This document shows positions 53,132 to 61,786 of a stretch of DNA of 64,000 bases, piece after piece. This stretch comes from Lachnospiraceae bacterium (GTDB lineage: Bacteria; Bacillota; Clostridia; Lachnospirales; Lachnospiraceae), in NCBI GenBank assembly GCA_910574885.1, contig CAJTDD010000016.1:48488-112487 (forward strand), written 5' to 3'. Numbering within the stretch: position 1 is the first letter of the stretch; every line of letters starts with the position of its first letter. The notes beneath the pieces were generated by a model. It was given only the letters and a program-made list of their open reading frames with translations. It had not been told where the DNA came from and ran no database searches. The translations under genes and the position numbers were made by a program.

Positions 53132-53447
53132 ATGTAGACTTTTACGTCCGGCAGTCATCTATGTGACAGGCGGTAAGATTAACGAGAATTATGAGAAATT
53201 GGAAGAACTCAAGGCATATTGTGTGGAGAATAAAGTCGTGTATATCTGCCCTACGGCAACGGATGTGGAAGAATTGGGCAAGACATACCAGTATGCAGTC
53301 GATAAGTTCAAGGCTCTCAATATCGTGAAAGAAGAGATTTCGGTCAAGGCAGACAGCGATAATCTGGGTGCGGCACAGGAACTCGTAGAGTATATACTGG
53401 ATGAGTTCGACGATGAGCTTGACGATGCGGAGACATTCAGCATATAA
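53109..53447 (+). CDS. Hypothetical protein, possibly N-terminally truncated
   Basis: A 112-residue frame overlapping the DUF2164 gene by 23 bases. From YVTGGKINENYEKLEELKAY onward it looks protein-like (ENKVVYICPTATDVEELGKT, acidic C-terminus), but the first 16 residues do not and there is no clear ribosome-binding site, so it may be the C-terminal remnant of a larger gene. Not recognised. Confidence 0.5.
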   Translation: MHCTRKNECRLLRPAVIYVTGGKINENYEKLEELKAYCVENKVVYICPTATDVEELGKTYQYAVDKFKALNIVKEEISVKADSDNLGAAQELVEYILDEFDDELDDAETFSI

Positions 53448-53478
53448 GTATTTGGTATCTAAAGAATATTGATGGATT

Positions 53479-53523
53479 AGCGCCGGCGTACAGGGAGAGG
53501 AACCTGTATGCCGGCGCTTTTTC
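53479..53523 (+). terminator. Strong terminator
   Basis: AGCGCCGGCGTACAGG (53479-53494) / CCTGTATGCCGGCGCT (53503-53518), then TTTTTC. Confidence 0.92.
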
Positions 53524-53541
53524 TTACATATGCTTTAGCGC

Positions 53542-53570
53542 TTGTCTTTTACGGGCAGAATTGTTATACT
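53542..53570 (+). promoter_or_regulatory. Promoter of the HipA-like gene
   Basis: TTGTCT (53542-53547), 17 bases, TATACT (53565-53570). Confidence 0.7.
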
Positions 53571-53572
53571 TA

Positions 53573-53603
53573 ACATATATCAGATTCGGAGCCTGACATA
53601 TGT
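53573..53603. promoter_or_regulatory. Palindromic candidate operator at the HipA-like promoter
   Basis: ACATATATCAG (53573-53583), nine bases, CTGACATATGT (53593-53603): ten of eleven positions pair. It sits at the expected transcription start. Confidence 0.55.
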
Positions 53604-53627
53604 GGAAAAAGGGGGGAGGGCAGTGAT

Positions 53628-54758
53628 ATGGCTGGTGAAGGAAATGGCTTTGCGGGAGAACGGACAGTAAGGTATCTTCTGCTTAATAAAGATGTGGTGA
53701 TTGCGGAATTTGAGGTGGATACGGTATATGATGATATAACAATTGTGAAACAGTATGTGGAATTACCGGACTGGTTTGGTAATTTAGACAGTTTTATCAT
53801 AAAAAGACGAGCGCCAAAGCAAAGAGAGAATATCGAAGAGTTGTTACGTCTTAGTGGGTGCGATACTTTGCAGGGATTTTTGGATATCTCTCATGCGCTG
53901 TCTCTTATAGATACATTTTGGGTAAAGCGTATAGACAGTGATCTATGTTGGAAAAACGTATCATTGTACACACATCCATTTAATGAAGTGATTGCGAAGA
54001 CGGCGTTTGAGGGTGGTTTGCATGGCAGGCAGCTTAGTACCACGTCGCCAGAGTATGGTACGGATGGTTCGTTTGCGAAATGCTGGATTCGTGAAGGAGA
54101 AAAAATCCGGATGCTGAAGCGCGGAAGTTCAGGTGCGAGAAATGCTGGTCTGGAGCCCTATTCAGAGTTTTATGCAAGTCAGTTAGTGAAAACTTTTACG
54201 GATGATTTTGTGGCGTATGGTCTGAGAATGCACAATAAAAGGATTTGTTCCGTCTGTGATTTATTCACATCTGAGGATTATGGGTATCTTCCTTATGCTG
54301 CGGTTGATCCCAGAAGTTCGACATTAAAAGATGTATTGCGGAAAATGAAAAAACTTGGCCTTGAAGAAAAAGTGAAACAGATGTTTGTCATAGACGCCGT
54401 AATTCTGAACGAGGACAGGCATAAGAATAATTTTGGATTTATTGTAGATAACAGAACACAGGAAATCGTTACAATGGCGCCTCTGTTCGACCACAATGTC
54501 TCCTTGCTGCCTTACGCAGAAGAAGGCGAGTTTGGGTACGGCGGCGATTATCTGAGGATGAAAGGCCCCCGAATCGGGGCCGACTGGGTGAAAACTGCAG
54601 CCATGTGCCTTGACGCAAAAACCAGAAAGAATCTCATCCATTTATCAGATTTCAAATTCGAGAGACACAGGAATTATAATCTGCCGGATTGGAGGCTTCA
54701 AGACTTAGAAAACCTGATACACACGACCATTCAGAAGATATTAAGTTTTCCGAGTTAA
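53628..54758 (+). CDS. HipA-like protein kinase
   Basis: A 376-residue protein with a HipA-type kinase core: LNEDRHKNNFGFIVDN (catalytic Asp263, Asn268), LFDHNVSLLP (metal-binding Asp288) and an upstream KRGSSGARNAGLEPYSE nucleotide-loop region. HipA kinases phosphorylate translation factors and act as toxins or regulators. No HipB-type HTH antitoxin gene is adjacent. A palindrome overlaps its promoter. Confidence 0.78.
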   Translation: MAGEGNGFAGERTVRYLLLNKDVVIAEFEVDTVYDDITIVKQYVELPDWFGNLDSFIIKRRAPKQRENIEELLRLSGCDTLQGFLDISHALSLIDTFWVKRIDSDLCWKNVSLYTHPFNEVIAKTAFEGGLHGRQLSTTSPEYGTDGSFAKCWIREGEKIRMLKRGSSGARNAGLEPYSEFYASQLVKTFTDDFVAYGLRMHNKRICSVCDLFTSEDYGYLPYAAVDPRSSTLKDVLRKMKKLGLEEKVKQMFVIDAVILNEDRHKNNFGFIVDNRTQEIVTMAPLFDHNVSLLPYAEEGEFGYGGDYLRMKGPRIGADWVKTAAMCLDAKTRKNLIHLSDFKFERHRNYNLPDWRLQDLENLIHTTIQKILSFPS

Positions 54759-54792
54759 AACAGATTTGCTTTCGTACTTAGGATGTGGTACA

Positions 54793-54909
54793 ATGCCAAA
54801 TACAAATTTAGAAATTATTCAAAAAGCTATGGAAGAATATATATATCTAAAAAGTTTTCTTAATGTAGCCGGCGTTAATGTCACAGAATTGGACAAGATC
54901 AAAGAATAG
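54793..54909 (+). CDS. Small ORF after the HipA-like gene
   Basis: A 38-residue ORF (MPNTNLEIIQKAMEEYIYLK, then SFLNVAGVNVTELDKIKE) beginning 34 bases after the kinase gene, with a weak AGGATG upstream. The composition is protein-like. Not recognised; it could be a small partner of the kinase or chance. Confidence 0.4.
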   Translation: MPNTNLEIIQKAMEEYIYLKSFLNVAGVNVTELDKIKE

Positions 54910-54981
54910 AGTTGAATAGCTGCAGATGGTAAGGGTGCGGGAAGTATTGAAAAAGGCAAAACTCATTCCCGCACCTGCACA

Positions 54982-55338
54982 TTACAAAAGATCTTCTTTT
55001 TTCTCCAATATAGCCTCGCAAGCCGCACAAGCCGCGCAGTCACAGTACTTCGCCCCGGCAGCTTTTATCTCCTGCCCATGTGCAAGCACCTTTTTCGCCG
55101 TCTCCGCGCCGAACACCTGCGCCCCCATTTCCGACCCGGCAAATGCAATTAAGCCGTCAATGGGCATAATATCCTCTTCAAGCTCCGCAATCAAGTTCTT
55201 TGCCGCTTCTGCCTCCTTCTCCGTCCCGACAGCATCCAGCCAGTTTTTCGCCGCTTCTTTCGCCTCGGCACAGCAAGACTGCGCTTCAATCAATTCGTTT
55301 ACCTTCTGAGTTACATAATCTTTTACTTCTGCGTTCAT
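54982..55338 (-). CDS. Conserved small Cys-containing protein
   Basis: A 118-residue acidic protein: AQSCCAEAKEAAKNWLDAVG, LEEDIMPIDGLIAFAGSEMG, and a C-terminal CDCAACAACEAILEKKE Cys cluster that could bind metal. I recall similar clostridial proteins filed under an Hsp90 name, but no Hsp90 domain is present. ATG 55338 has AAAGGAGTATAGG upstream. Function unknown. Confidence 0.75.
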   Translation of the reverse strand: MNAEVKDYVTQKVNELIEAQSCCAEAKEAAKNWLDAVGTEKEAEAAKNLIAELEEDIMPIDGLIAFAGSEMGAQVFGAETAKKVLAHGQEIKAAGAKYCDCAACAACEAILEKKEDLL

Positions 55339-55488
55339 CCTATACTCCTTTCTTAGGAGGCCATTTTTGGCATCCAAATTCAATCATACCGCTCTTTCAA
55401 GGAAATCAATTTCTTTTATATAAAATTATACTATATAGGAATAAAAGTGTAAAGTGGACAAATTTCACCAAAACTAGAATTTTCTGAA

Positions 55489-55517
55489 TTGCAATCTTCC
55501 ATGCCCCATATTACAAT
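55489..55517 (+). promoter_or_regulatory. Promoter of the alpha-mannosidase gene
   Basis: TTGCAA (55489-55494), 17 bases, TACAAT (55512-55517); AAGGAGG precedes the ATG at 55554. Confidence 0.6.
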
Positions 55518-55553
55518 GATTCTATAAGACAGGGCGATAACAAGGAGGATGTT

Positions 55554-58500
55554 ATGTTTTTAACAGACAGAAAATTAGAAAGACGTATCAATGAGCTAGA
55601 GCAATACCGTTACCGTGATATCATTCCATTCAACAACTTTTGGGCGGCTGAAGAAGAACAGGGTGTAGTTAATCCTAAGCTGCCCAAGTTCCCACAGGAA
55701 GGAATCCCAATAGAGAAAGAAGCCGGACTTCGTCCGATAGGGGATACAATAAACACCGGCGATACATGGAAAGGACGCGACCGTTTCGTATGGCTGCATA
55801 AGGATATCCCGATTCCTGCCCAATGGAAAGGAAAAAAAGTAGTCGGCATCTTCGACTTCGGCAACACAGGCGGGGGAAATAATTCCGGATTTGAGTCTAT
55901 GGCATATGTAAACGGAACCATGTATCAGGGCGTAGACGTTAACCACAAGGAACTCTTCTTCGACGAAGCCCTCTGCGGAACCACCGTAGACCTCACCTTC
56001 CGCCTGTGGTCAGGGTTAGAAGGCGGCGGCGTCCCGAAAGAGCAGGAACACCGGATTGCCCGCGCCGACCTTGCATGGCTGGACGAGAAAGCAGACGACC
56101 TTTATTACATGGCGTCCATGGTATATCAGACCTTGGCAGAACTTGCCGATTCAGACCCTATCCAGCATGAGCTGCGCAAGGCGCTGGAACAAGCCTTCCG
56201 CCTGATTGACTGGACATACCCGGGCAGCGGGGAATTCTACGAGTCTGTGTACCAGGCAGATGAAGCGCTGAATGCAAGCATAGACAAGATGGATAAGCGC
56301 TCCATGATAAATGTTTATTGCGTAGGGCATACCCACATCGACGTGGCGTGGCTGTGGCGGCTGAAACACACAAGAGAAAAATGCTCCCGCTCCTTTTCCA
56401 CCGTATTTCGTCTGATGGAGCAGTATCCCGAATACATTTTCCTCCAGACACAGCCGCAGCTCTACGAGTATATGAAAGAGGAATTCCCGGATATATTTGC
56501 AAATATCAAGAAAAGAGTGCAGGAGGGACGTTGGGAAGCCGACGGCAGTATGTGGGTAGAAGCCGACTGCAACCTGACAAGCGGGGAATCCCTGACAAGG
56601 CAGATACTCATCGGCAGCAAGTTTATCAAAGACGAGTTCGGCAAGGACGTGGAATACCTCTGGCTTCCCGACGTGTTCGGCTACTCTTGGGCAATCCCTC
56701 AGATATTGAAGAAAGCCGGAATCAATACCTTTATGACGACCAAAATCAGTTGGAACCAGTACAACCGTATGCCCCACGATACATTTATGTGGAAAGGAAT
56801 CGACGGCAGCGAAGTACTGACTCACTTTATCACCACGCCGGAGCCTTTGAGAGAGCGGGATTCCTGGTTCTACACCTACAATGGGAATCTGCTTCCAAGA
56901 ACCGTAAAAGGCGTGTGGGACGCATACCGGGATAAACAGATGAACCAAGACCTGCTGATTTCCTTCGGTTACGGAGACGGGGGCGGCGGCGTGAACCGCG
57001 ACATGCTGGAATGCCGCAGAAGGCTCGACAAGATTCCCGGCCTTCCAAACGTGAAGATGTCAACGGCAGGAGAATATTTCAGGAAACTGCATGAGACCGT
57101 AGAAAATACGGATCAGTACGTCCACACATGGGACGGGGAGCTGTATCTGGAGTACCACAGGGGAACCTACACAAGCCAGGCATATAACAAGCGCATGAAC
57201 CGGAAAATGGAGCTGCTCTATCGGAGAGCCGAATGGCTTACTGTAATGGACGCCCTGCAGTCACGTAATCTGGCAGAGGCAAAGCAGGAGGAGCTGACCA
57301 AAGGGTGGAAACACATCCTGACAGACCAGTTCCATGATATCATCCCAGGCTCCTCCATCCATGAGGTGTACGAGGACTCCCGGAAAGACTATGCATATAT
57401 CGAAGGAATTGCCAGGGAAGTCGAAGAGAAGGCATATGCACATATCACAGAGAAGAAAGAAAATACATACACCGTCTTCAACTCTTCTGGTTGGACCATG
57501 AGCCAGATTGTGGCTGTCCCGCAGGAACAGGATGGGATTTATCTGGATGAAGAGGGTAATCAATTAATTTCCCAGAAGGGACAGGGTGTGACTTATGTAG
57601 AAGTAAAGGACGTTCCGTCTATGGGCGCAAAGACGATTTATCTTAAAGAAGAGGCGGAAGAATGTGCGGCAGGCTATGGGGCAGAGAAGCCTTTCAAAAG
57701 TAAGGGGATTCCAGAGAAGAATACAAATCTTGCGGCAGAAGCAGGGATGAAAGGCAGAGAGATTGAAACGCCGTACTATCAGATATCCCTGAACCAGTAC
57801 GGACAGATTACAAGACTGTACGACAAGACCTACGCCAGAGACGTTATTCCGGAAGGGCAGCGGGCAAACGTACTCCAAGTATTCGAGGATAAGCCCCTTG
57901 ATTTCGACGCATGGGATATTGACATCTTTTATCAGGAAAAAATGCGGGAAATCACTGACCTAAGGACATTTGAGATTACGGAAATGGGACCACTATGTAT
58001 GAAGGTTCATATGGAGTGGAATTTCAACCGGGCTTCTGCTATTAAACAGGACATGATTCTTTACCGCGGCACCCGTAGAATCGATTTTCGGACAGAAGTA
58101 GATTTCCATGAACAGCACCAGCTTTTAAAAGCGGCGTTCCCGGTAGATATCCGCTCTACCTACGGCACCTACGACGTGCAGTACGGCAATGTGCGGCGCC
58201 CGAACCATTGGAACACAAGCTGGGATCAGGCGAAATTCGAGACGGTGGCCCACCGCTTTGCAGATTTGTCTGAGCGTAATTATGGCGTGAGTATCCTGAA
58301 CGACTGCAAATATGGACACGATATCAAGGATAATGTACTGCGGATATCCTTATTAAGGGCAGGAACCCATCCGGACCATTTGCAGGATCAGGGATTCCAT
58401 ACATTTACCTATGCGTTGCTGCCCCATAAAGGGGATTTCGTAGAGGGAATGACAGTTCCGGAAGCGTTTGCACTGAATGAGCCGATGCAAGCCGTGGCAG

Positions 58501-58775
58501 GGGCAAGCAGCCTTTCCTACGACAGCTTCCTCTCCTTCGATAATGGGCAGGTTGAGCTGGATGCTGTGAAGAAATCTGAGGATGGGAAATATATTGTGGT
58601 CCGTTTCCATGAGTTTGCAGGAGCAAGGCAGGATGTCACTGTTACGGCAGGTTTCCCATACCGGGCATGGGCGGAATGTGATTTGCGGGAACGTCCGATA
58701 GCGGAGTTCGTGCAGGGTGAAATACAGATGAACCTCCATGCATATGAGATTAAGACGATATTGATGGAACTATAA
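55554..58775 (+). CDS. Alpha-mannosidase, GH38 family
   Basis: A 1073-residue cytoplasmic glycosidase: zinc ligands in GHTHIDVAWLWRLKHTREK (His259, His261/Asp263 region), the nucleophile Asp373 in LWLPDVFGYSWAIPQIL, ILTDQFHDIIPGSSIHEVYED, and the C-terminal GH38 beta domains. It removes terminal alpha-linked mannose from imported or host N-glycan-derived oligosaccharides. There is no signal peptide and no transporter or regulator next to it. Confidence 0.95.
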   Translation: MFLTDRKLERRINELEQYRYRDIIPFNNFWAAEEEQGVVNPKLPKFPQEGIPIEKEAGLRPIGDTINTGDTWKGRDRFVWLHKDIPIPAQWKGKKVVGIFDFGNTGGGNNSGFESMAYVNGTMYQGVDVNHKELFFDEALCGTTVDLTFRLWSGLEGGGVPKEQEHRIARADLAWLDEKADDLYYMASMVYQTLAELADSDPIQHELRKALEQAFRLIDWTYPGSGEFYESVYQADEALNASIDKMDKRSMINVYCVGHTHIDVAWLWRLKHTREKCSRSFSTVFRLMEQYPEYIFLQTQPQLYEYMKEEFPDIFANIKKRVQEGRWEADGSMWVEADCNLTSGESLTRQILIGSKFIKDEFGKDVEYLWLPDVFGYSWAIPQILKKAGINTFMTTKISWNQYNRMPHDTFMWKGIDGSEVLTHFITTPEPLRERDSWFYTYNGNLLPRTVKGVWDAYRDKQMNQDLLISFGYGDGGGGVNRDMLECRRRLDKIPGLPNVKMSTAGEYFRKLHETVENTDQYVHTWDGELYLEYHRGTYTSQAYNKRMNRKMELLYRRAEWLTVMDALQSRNLAEAKQEELTKGWKHILTDQFHDIIPGSSIHEVYEDSRKDYAYIEGIAREVEEKAYAHITEKKENTYTVFNSSGWTMSQIVAVPQEQDGIYLDEEGNQLISQKGQGVTYVEVKDVPSMGAKTIYLKEEAEECAAGYGAEKPFKSKGIPEKNTNLAAEAGMKGREIETPYYQISLNQYGQITRLYDKTYARDVIPEGQRANVLQVFEDKPLDFDAWDIDIFYQEKMREITDLRTFEITEMGPLCMKVHMEWNFNRASAIKQDMILYRGTRRIDFRTEVDFHEQHQLLKAAFPVDIRSTYGTYDVQYGNVRRPNHWNTSWDQAKFETVAHRFADLSERNYGVSILNDCKYGHDIKDNVLRISLLRAGTHPDHLQDQGFHTFTYALLPHKGDFVEGMTVPEAFALNEPMQAVAGASSLSYDSFLSFDNGQVELDAVKKSEDGKYIVVRFHEFAGARQDVTVTAGFPYRAWAECDLRERPIAEFVQGEIQMNLHAYEIKTILMEL

Positions 58776-58889
58776 TTTGCTGCTGTCATTTGCTGCGCAG
58801 TCAGGAGCGGCGGGCTTTCGGGACGGAACAGGAGAGAGGAGAAAAAAGATGGAAGAATTATTTAACCTGTTGTTTGCAAAACCGGCTAA

Positions 58890-59102
58890 TTGTGGCTGTT
58901 GACTTATCCGGAGAATTATTCCTCAGCAGAAGAATTTGCAATCAGTTGTAAAAAGACAGGCTTTGCAACCCTGGCAGGGAAACAGACAAAAGGGGATGGA
59001 GGGGCAGGCATTATGGGGTTGAGATTTGAACTTCCAAATAGCAGGCTGTCCGGCAGTGTCCAATGTGTATGGACGTTAAATAAAGATGGGACAAGTGTCT
59101 GA
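58890..59102 (+). pseudogene. S41 family peptidase, C-terminal fragment
   Basis: LLTYPENYSSAEEFAISCKK, TGFATLAGKQTKGDGG and LRFELPNSRLSGSVQ follow the C-terminal part of S41 (C-terminal processing) peptidases after the catalytic Ser (NYSSAEEFA, T.GDG). About 70 residues remain; the N-terminal bulk and the end are missing. It abuts transposon debris. Confidence 0.65.
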
Positions 59103-59175
59103 GAAGCAATAGTTCATGTGAAGGCTATTCGTCTACGCTAAATACATGAAATTTAGGTAAAAGAATTCCTTTTAA

Positions 59176-59262
59176 GAGAATGTCAGAATTTTCCTGTAAG
59201 TATTCATAAAATGCCTATTTGTAGGATATTTTGAAATAACTTACACAGAAATTCTGACACTC
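59176..59262. mobile_element. 87-bp miniature element with IS256-type ends
   Basis: The left end GAGAATGTCAGAATTTTCCT and the right end, read inward, GAGTGTCAGAATTTCTGTGT are imperfect inverted repeats continuing through GTAAGTATT/GTAAGTTATT. There is no coding capacity. A likely internal-deletion derivative or MITE mobilised by an IS256-type transposase; no clear target duplication was seen. Confidence 0.65.
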
Positions 59263-59318
59263 CCAAATAGAAAGACTGGCTGGATGAAAAAATGGAATGT
59301 TGTAAGAAAAGTTCACTT

Positions 59319-59942
59319 TTAACTTGTACTTTTTCTTGACATAGTACCAGTTTCAACAGTGCATTCTTCTTTCTCGTTTTCTTTCTCCGTCCATCCATAG
59401 TAATCCAATACGTATTTTCTCGCCAGATGCTCCCACTTATCAAGCCAGTTATCCAGGACGACGGTATACTTTTTCCAGGTATCCATCATACTCTCCAGAT
59501 TCCGCATCGCAATTTCCTCACTTTCCGCCCCATATACGCGCTTTAAATCTCTCATAAATGCTTTCTGGTCTTTATAAGCAATATATTTTAGCGTATTGCG
59601 GATCTGGTGGATGATACATAATTGGATCCTTGTTTCTGGAAATACCGTATGGATCGCATCCGGGAAACCTTTTAAACCATCCACACATGCAATCAAAATA
59701 TCAGAAACGCCTCTGTTTTTCAATTCATTGCATACTTTTAACCAGAATTTGGCGCCCTCATTCTCCCCAATCCATATCCCAGGGATATCTTTATAACCGT
59801 CTCCATTGATTCCCAATGCTACATAAGCCGCTTTTGTTATGATTCGCCCATCTTCACGTACCTTAAAATGCACTGCGTCCAGAAATACGACAGGATAAAA
59901 AGAATCCTGTGTCCTGCAGTACCATTCTTTTGCTTCTTCCAT
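59319..59942 (-). pseudogene. IS256 (mutator) family transposase, truncated
   Basis: About 207 residues of the central catalytic part: YPVVFLDAVHFKVREDGRII (first Asp), ACVDGLKGFPDAIHTVFPET (second Asp), LCIIHQIRNTLKYIAYKDQK. The N-terminal half is absent, cut where the IS3-type element begins at about 59948, and the C-terminus diverges after KYVLDYYGWTEKE. Non-functional. Confidence 0.85.
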
Positions 59943-60001
59943 TACTTTAGTCCATTATACAAAAATGGGTGTGTCGAATAATCTGTGATGATTTACACAG
60001 A

Positions 60002-60918
60002 TTATTTTACACACCCTTCTATTTTATCCAATTCCTGTTTATACACATTCTCATATTCATTTGGTGATAGATATCCACAATGACTATGGATCCTTACCGT
60101 ATTATAAAATGTCTCTATGTATTCAAATACTAATTTATAGGCATGGTCGTAATTTTTTATCTTAAATCGATTCAGCCATTCTCTTTTTATCAATGCATGA
60201 AAGGATTCAATACATGCATTATCCCATGGATACGCTTTTTTTGAATAACTTCTCTTCATTCCTATTGTTGCTTCCATATACTCCCGGCTCACATACTGGA
60301 TCCCCCGGTCTGTATGCAGGATCAATGGTTTCTCCACATTCCTCCTCTTTTTCGCTTTCTCTACGGCTTTTACGACATGTTTTGCTTCTAATGTATCACT
60401 TAATACCCATGAAATGATCTTTCTTGAGTACAGGTCCATAATGCTCGTTAAGTATACAAAGCCCTCATGCGTCCAGATATACGTGATATCCGAACACCAG
60501 ACTGCATCCGGCTCTTCCGGATTAAATTTCTCTTTCAGAATATTTCTCAGCCTGCTGCTTAGATCCGGTTCTATTGTTGTAACGGTATAAGGTTTCACAT
60601 ACTGTGCCTGGATCCCCAATTCCCTCATATAATTCCCCACTGTTTTGTCTGCTATTTTTCTCCTTCCCTGCGCAGACATTCTGCTATTTTGGGGGCTCCA
60701 TAATTCTGATGGGATTCCTGATAAATCTCCATGATCCGCTCTTTTATCTGCTCCTTTCTCTTCTCCCGGTTTGAAGGGAGGCGGTTTTTCCATGCAAGGT
60801 ATCCGCTTCTTGAAACACCTGAGATCCTCAGCACACCGGAGACATTCGGCCGGCGTTTCCCCTCTTCCAGAATCTGCTCTTCATACCGTGCAGTCTCCAG
60901 GAAGAGAGCCTCTGTCAT
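60002..60918 (-). pseudogene. IS3-family transposase orfB, frameshifted
   Basis: The frame from 60918 reads MTEALFLETARYEEQILEEG through NYGAPKIAECLRREGEK and stops at 60652; the rest continues in another frame from KIADKTVGNYMRELGIQ with the DDE integrase core (VWCSDITYIWTHEGFVYL, ILHTDRGIQYVS, YPWDNACIESFHALIKRE). An A5 run at about 60655-60659 explains the break: six As would restore the frame. Either an inactivating deletion or slippage site. Confidence 0.85.
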
Positions 60919-61208
60919 TTTCCCAGTATGCCGATTGCTTTTTTTAAGATGTCTAAAGCATCCTGTGTATCACGCAGTTCTTTACGCAGGCGTGCAAGCT
61001 CCTTTGCATCATCACTCTCAAAATTCCCCCTTCCCCTGGTTGGGACTGCCCCCTCATTTGCATCATATATCTTTCTCCAGTTAGAAAGAGCTGTCTTACT
61101 AATCCCCAGATTCTTTGCACACCTGGCAATCCCAAGCTCTGGATGTTCCTTCCAATATCTTACTGCATCATTCTTAAATTCTTCTGTATATTGTGTAGCC
61201 ATGTTCAT
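60915..61208 (-). CDS. IS3-family transposase orfA
   Basis: A 97-residue HTH protein: YTEEFKNDAVRYWKEHPELG, RCAKNLGISKTALSNWRKIY, and a leucine-zipper-like C-terminus (LARLRKELRDTQDALDILKK). It binds the element ends. Its stop overlaps the orfB start (ATGA). Confidence 0.92.
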   Translation of the reverse strand: MNMATQYTEEFKNDAVRYWKEHPELGIARCAKNLGISKTALSNWRKIYDANEGAVPTRGRGNFESDDAKELARLRKELRDTQDALDILKKAIGILGK

Positions 61209-61328
61209 TCCTCCATCTGTTCTATTATACCTTTCTGTTTGGAATTTTCCATGTCTAACTTGTACTAATTATATTCTAACACCACTTTAAACCGGCACTG
61301 GAGTGTTACATAATCAAAAGAATCAATC

Positions 61329-61460
61329 ATGGCTGTGCTTCCTGTAAATGGGTTATACGCTGTTAATGATATCCGTTATTTTAGAGATATGTTCCTGAAG
61401 GAACTCAATCCTCAATTACATTTGTGCGACATTTTTCGACAAGAGAAGTTTTTAGTTTAG
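61329..61460 (+). CDS. Possible small ORF beside the IS element
   Basis: Forty-three codons (MAVLPVNGLYAVNDIRYFRD, then MFLKELNPQLHLCDIFRQEK and FLV). Protein-like, but no ribosome-binding site is seen; probably a remnant of a gene broken by the insertion. Not recognised. Confidence 0.3.
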   Translation: MAVLPVNGLYAVNDIRYFRDMFLKELNPQLHLCDIFRQEKFLV

Positions 61461-61489
61461 AAATACTAAAGCCTATCGTCTGGTGTTAA

Positions 61490-61523
61490 AAATAAAAAAC
61501 CCAGAACGATGTGGTGTTCTGGG
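61490..61523 (-). terminator. Minus-strand terminator upstream of the peptide gene
   Basis: CCCAGAAC (61500-61507) / GTTCTGGG (61516-61523); on the minus strand it is followed by GTTTTTTATTTTT. It would end transcripts coming from the regulator gene at 61783-62730, after they have crossed the peptide gene. Confidence 0.8.
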
Positions 61524-61576
61524 GGATTGTGGTGTATTCTGTTGCCATAAGAAAAAGAAAGGATGGTTTTACCAAA

Positions 61577-61786
61577 ATGAAAAACAAATTAACGGCACTA
61601 TTGGCGGCGTTGTTGCTGAGCATCTCTTTGTTGCATACAGAGGTCTATGCTTCAGAGATTTCAGAAAAGCTCCCATTAGAAACAGATGTGGACATGAAAG
61701 AATCTTATTCGTTAGAGGATATAGCTTTCAGAACTGGTGCATTAATTCATCCTACTGATCCTGATATAAGTGATTGGTGGAATTAA
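61577..61786 (+). CDS. Small secreted peptide precursor, candidate RRNPP pheromone
   Basis: A 69-residue precursor: signal peptide MKNKLTALLAALLLSISLLH with cleavage near VYA-SE (residue 25), an acidic middle and the C-terminus HPTDPDISDWWN. The size, secretion signal and tail-to-tail position with an HTH-TPR regulator match pheromone precursors of RRNPP systems; the Trp-Trp end recalls the ComS/XIP type. ATG 61577 follows AAAGGATGG by ten bases; upstream in-frame starts would bury the signal peptide. Its stop codon overlaps the regulator stop (61783-61786). Confidence 0.7.
   Translation: MKNKLTALLAALLLSISLLHTEVYASEISEKLPLETDVDMKESYSLEDIAFRTGALIHPTDPDISDWWN

Larger units (their letters stand above)
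59948..61284 (-). mobile_element. IS3-family (IS150-group) insertion sequence
   Basis: Contains orfA (60915-61208) and a frameshifted orfB (60002-60918) on the minus strand. Related ends are visible: TTAGTCCATTATAC...ATGGGTGTG on the left (from about 59947) and, inverted, TTAGTACAAGTTAGACATGG on the right (to about 61268); alternatively TGGGTGTG (59966) and TGGTGTTAG (61284). The exact borders and target duplication are unresolved. It interrupts or abuts the IS256-type transposase. Confidence 0.8.

Noticed and set aside
53109..53160. First 16 codons of the hypothetical gene as a true N-terminus
   Set aside because: They overlap the DUF2164 gene and look non-protein-like; kept only as an uncertain start.
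59948..61284. Target-site duplication of the IS3 element (shared ACTTTA near both ends)
   Set aside because: ACTTTA at 59944-59949 and 61284-61289 does not sit directly against either candidate pair of inverted ends and exceeds the usual 3-4 bp.
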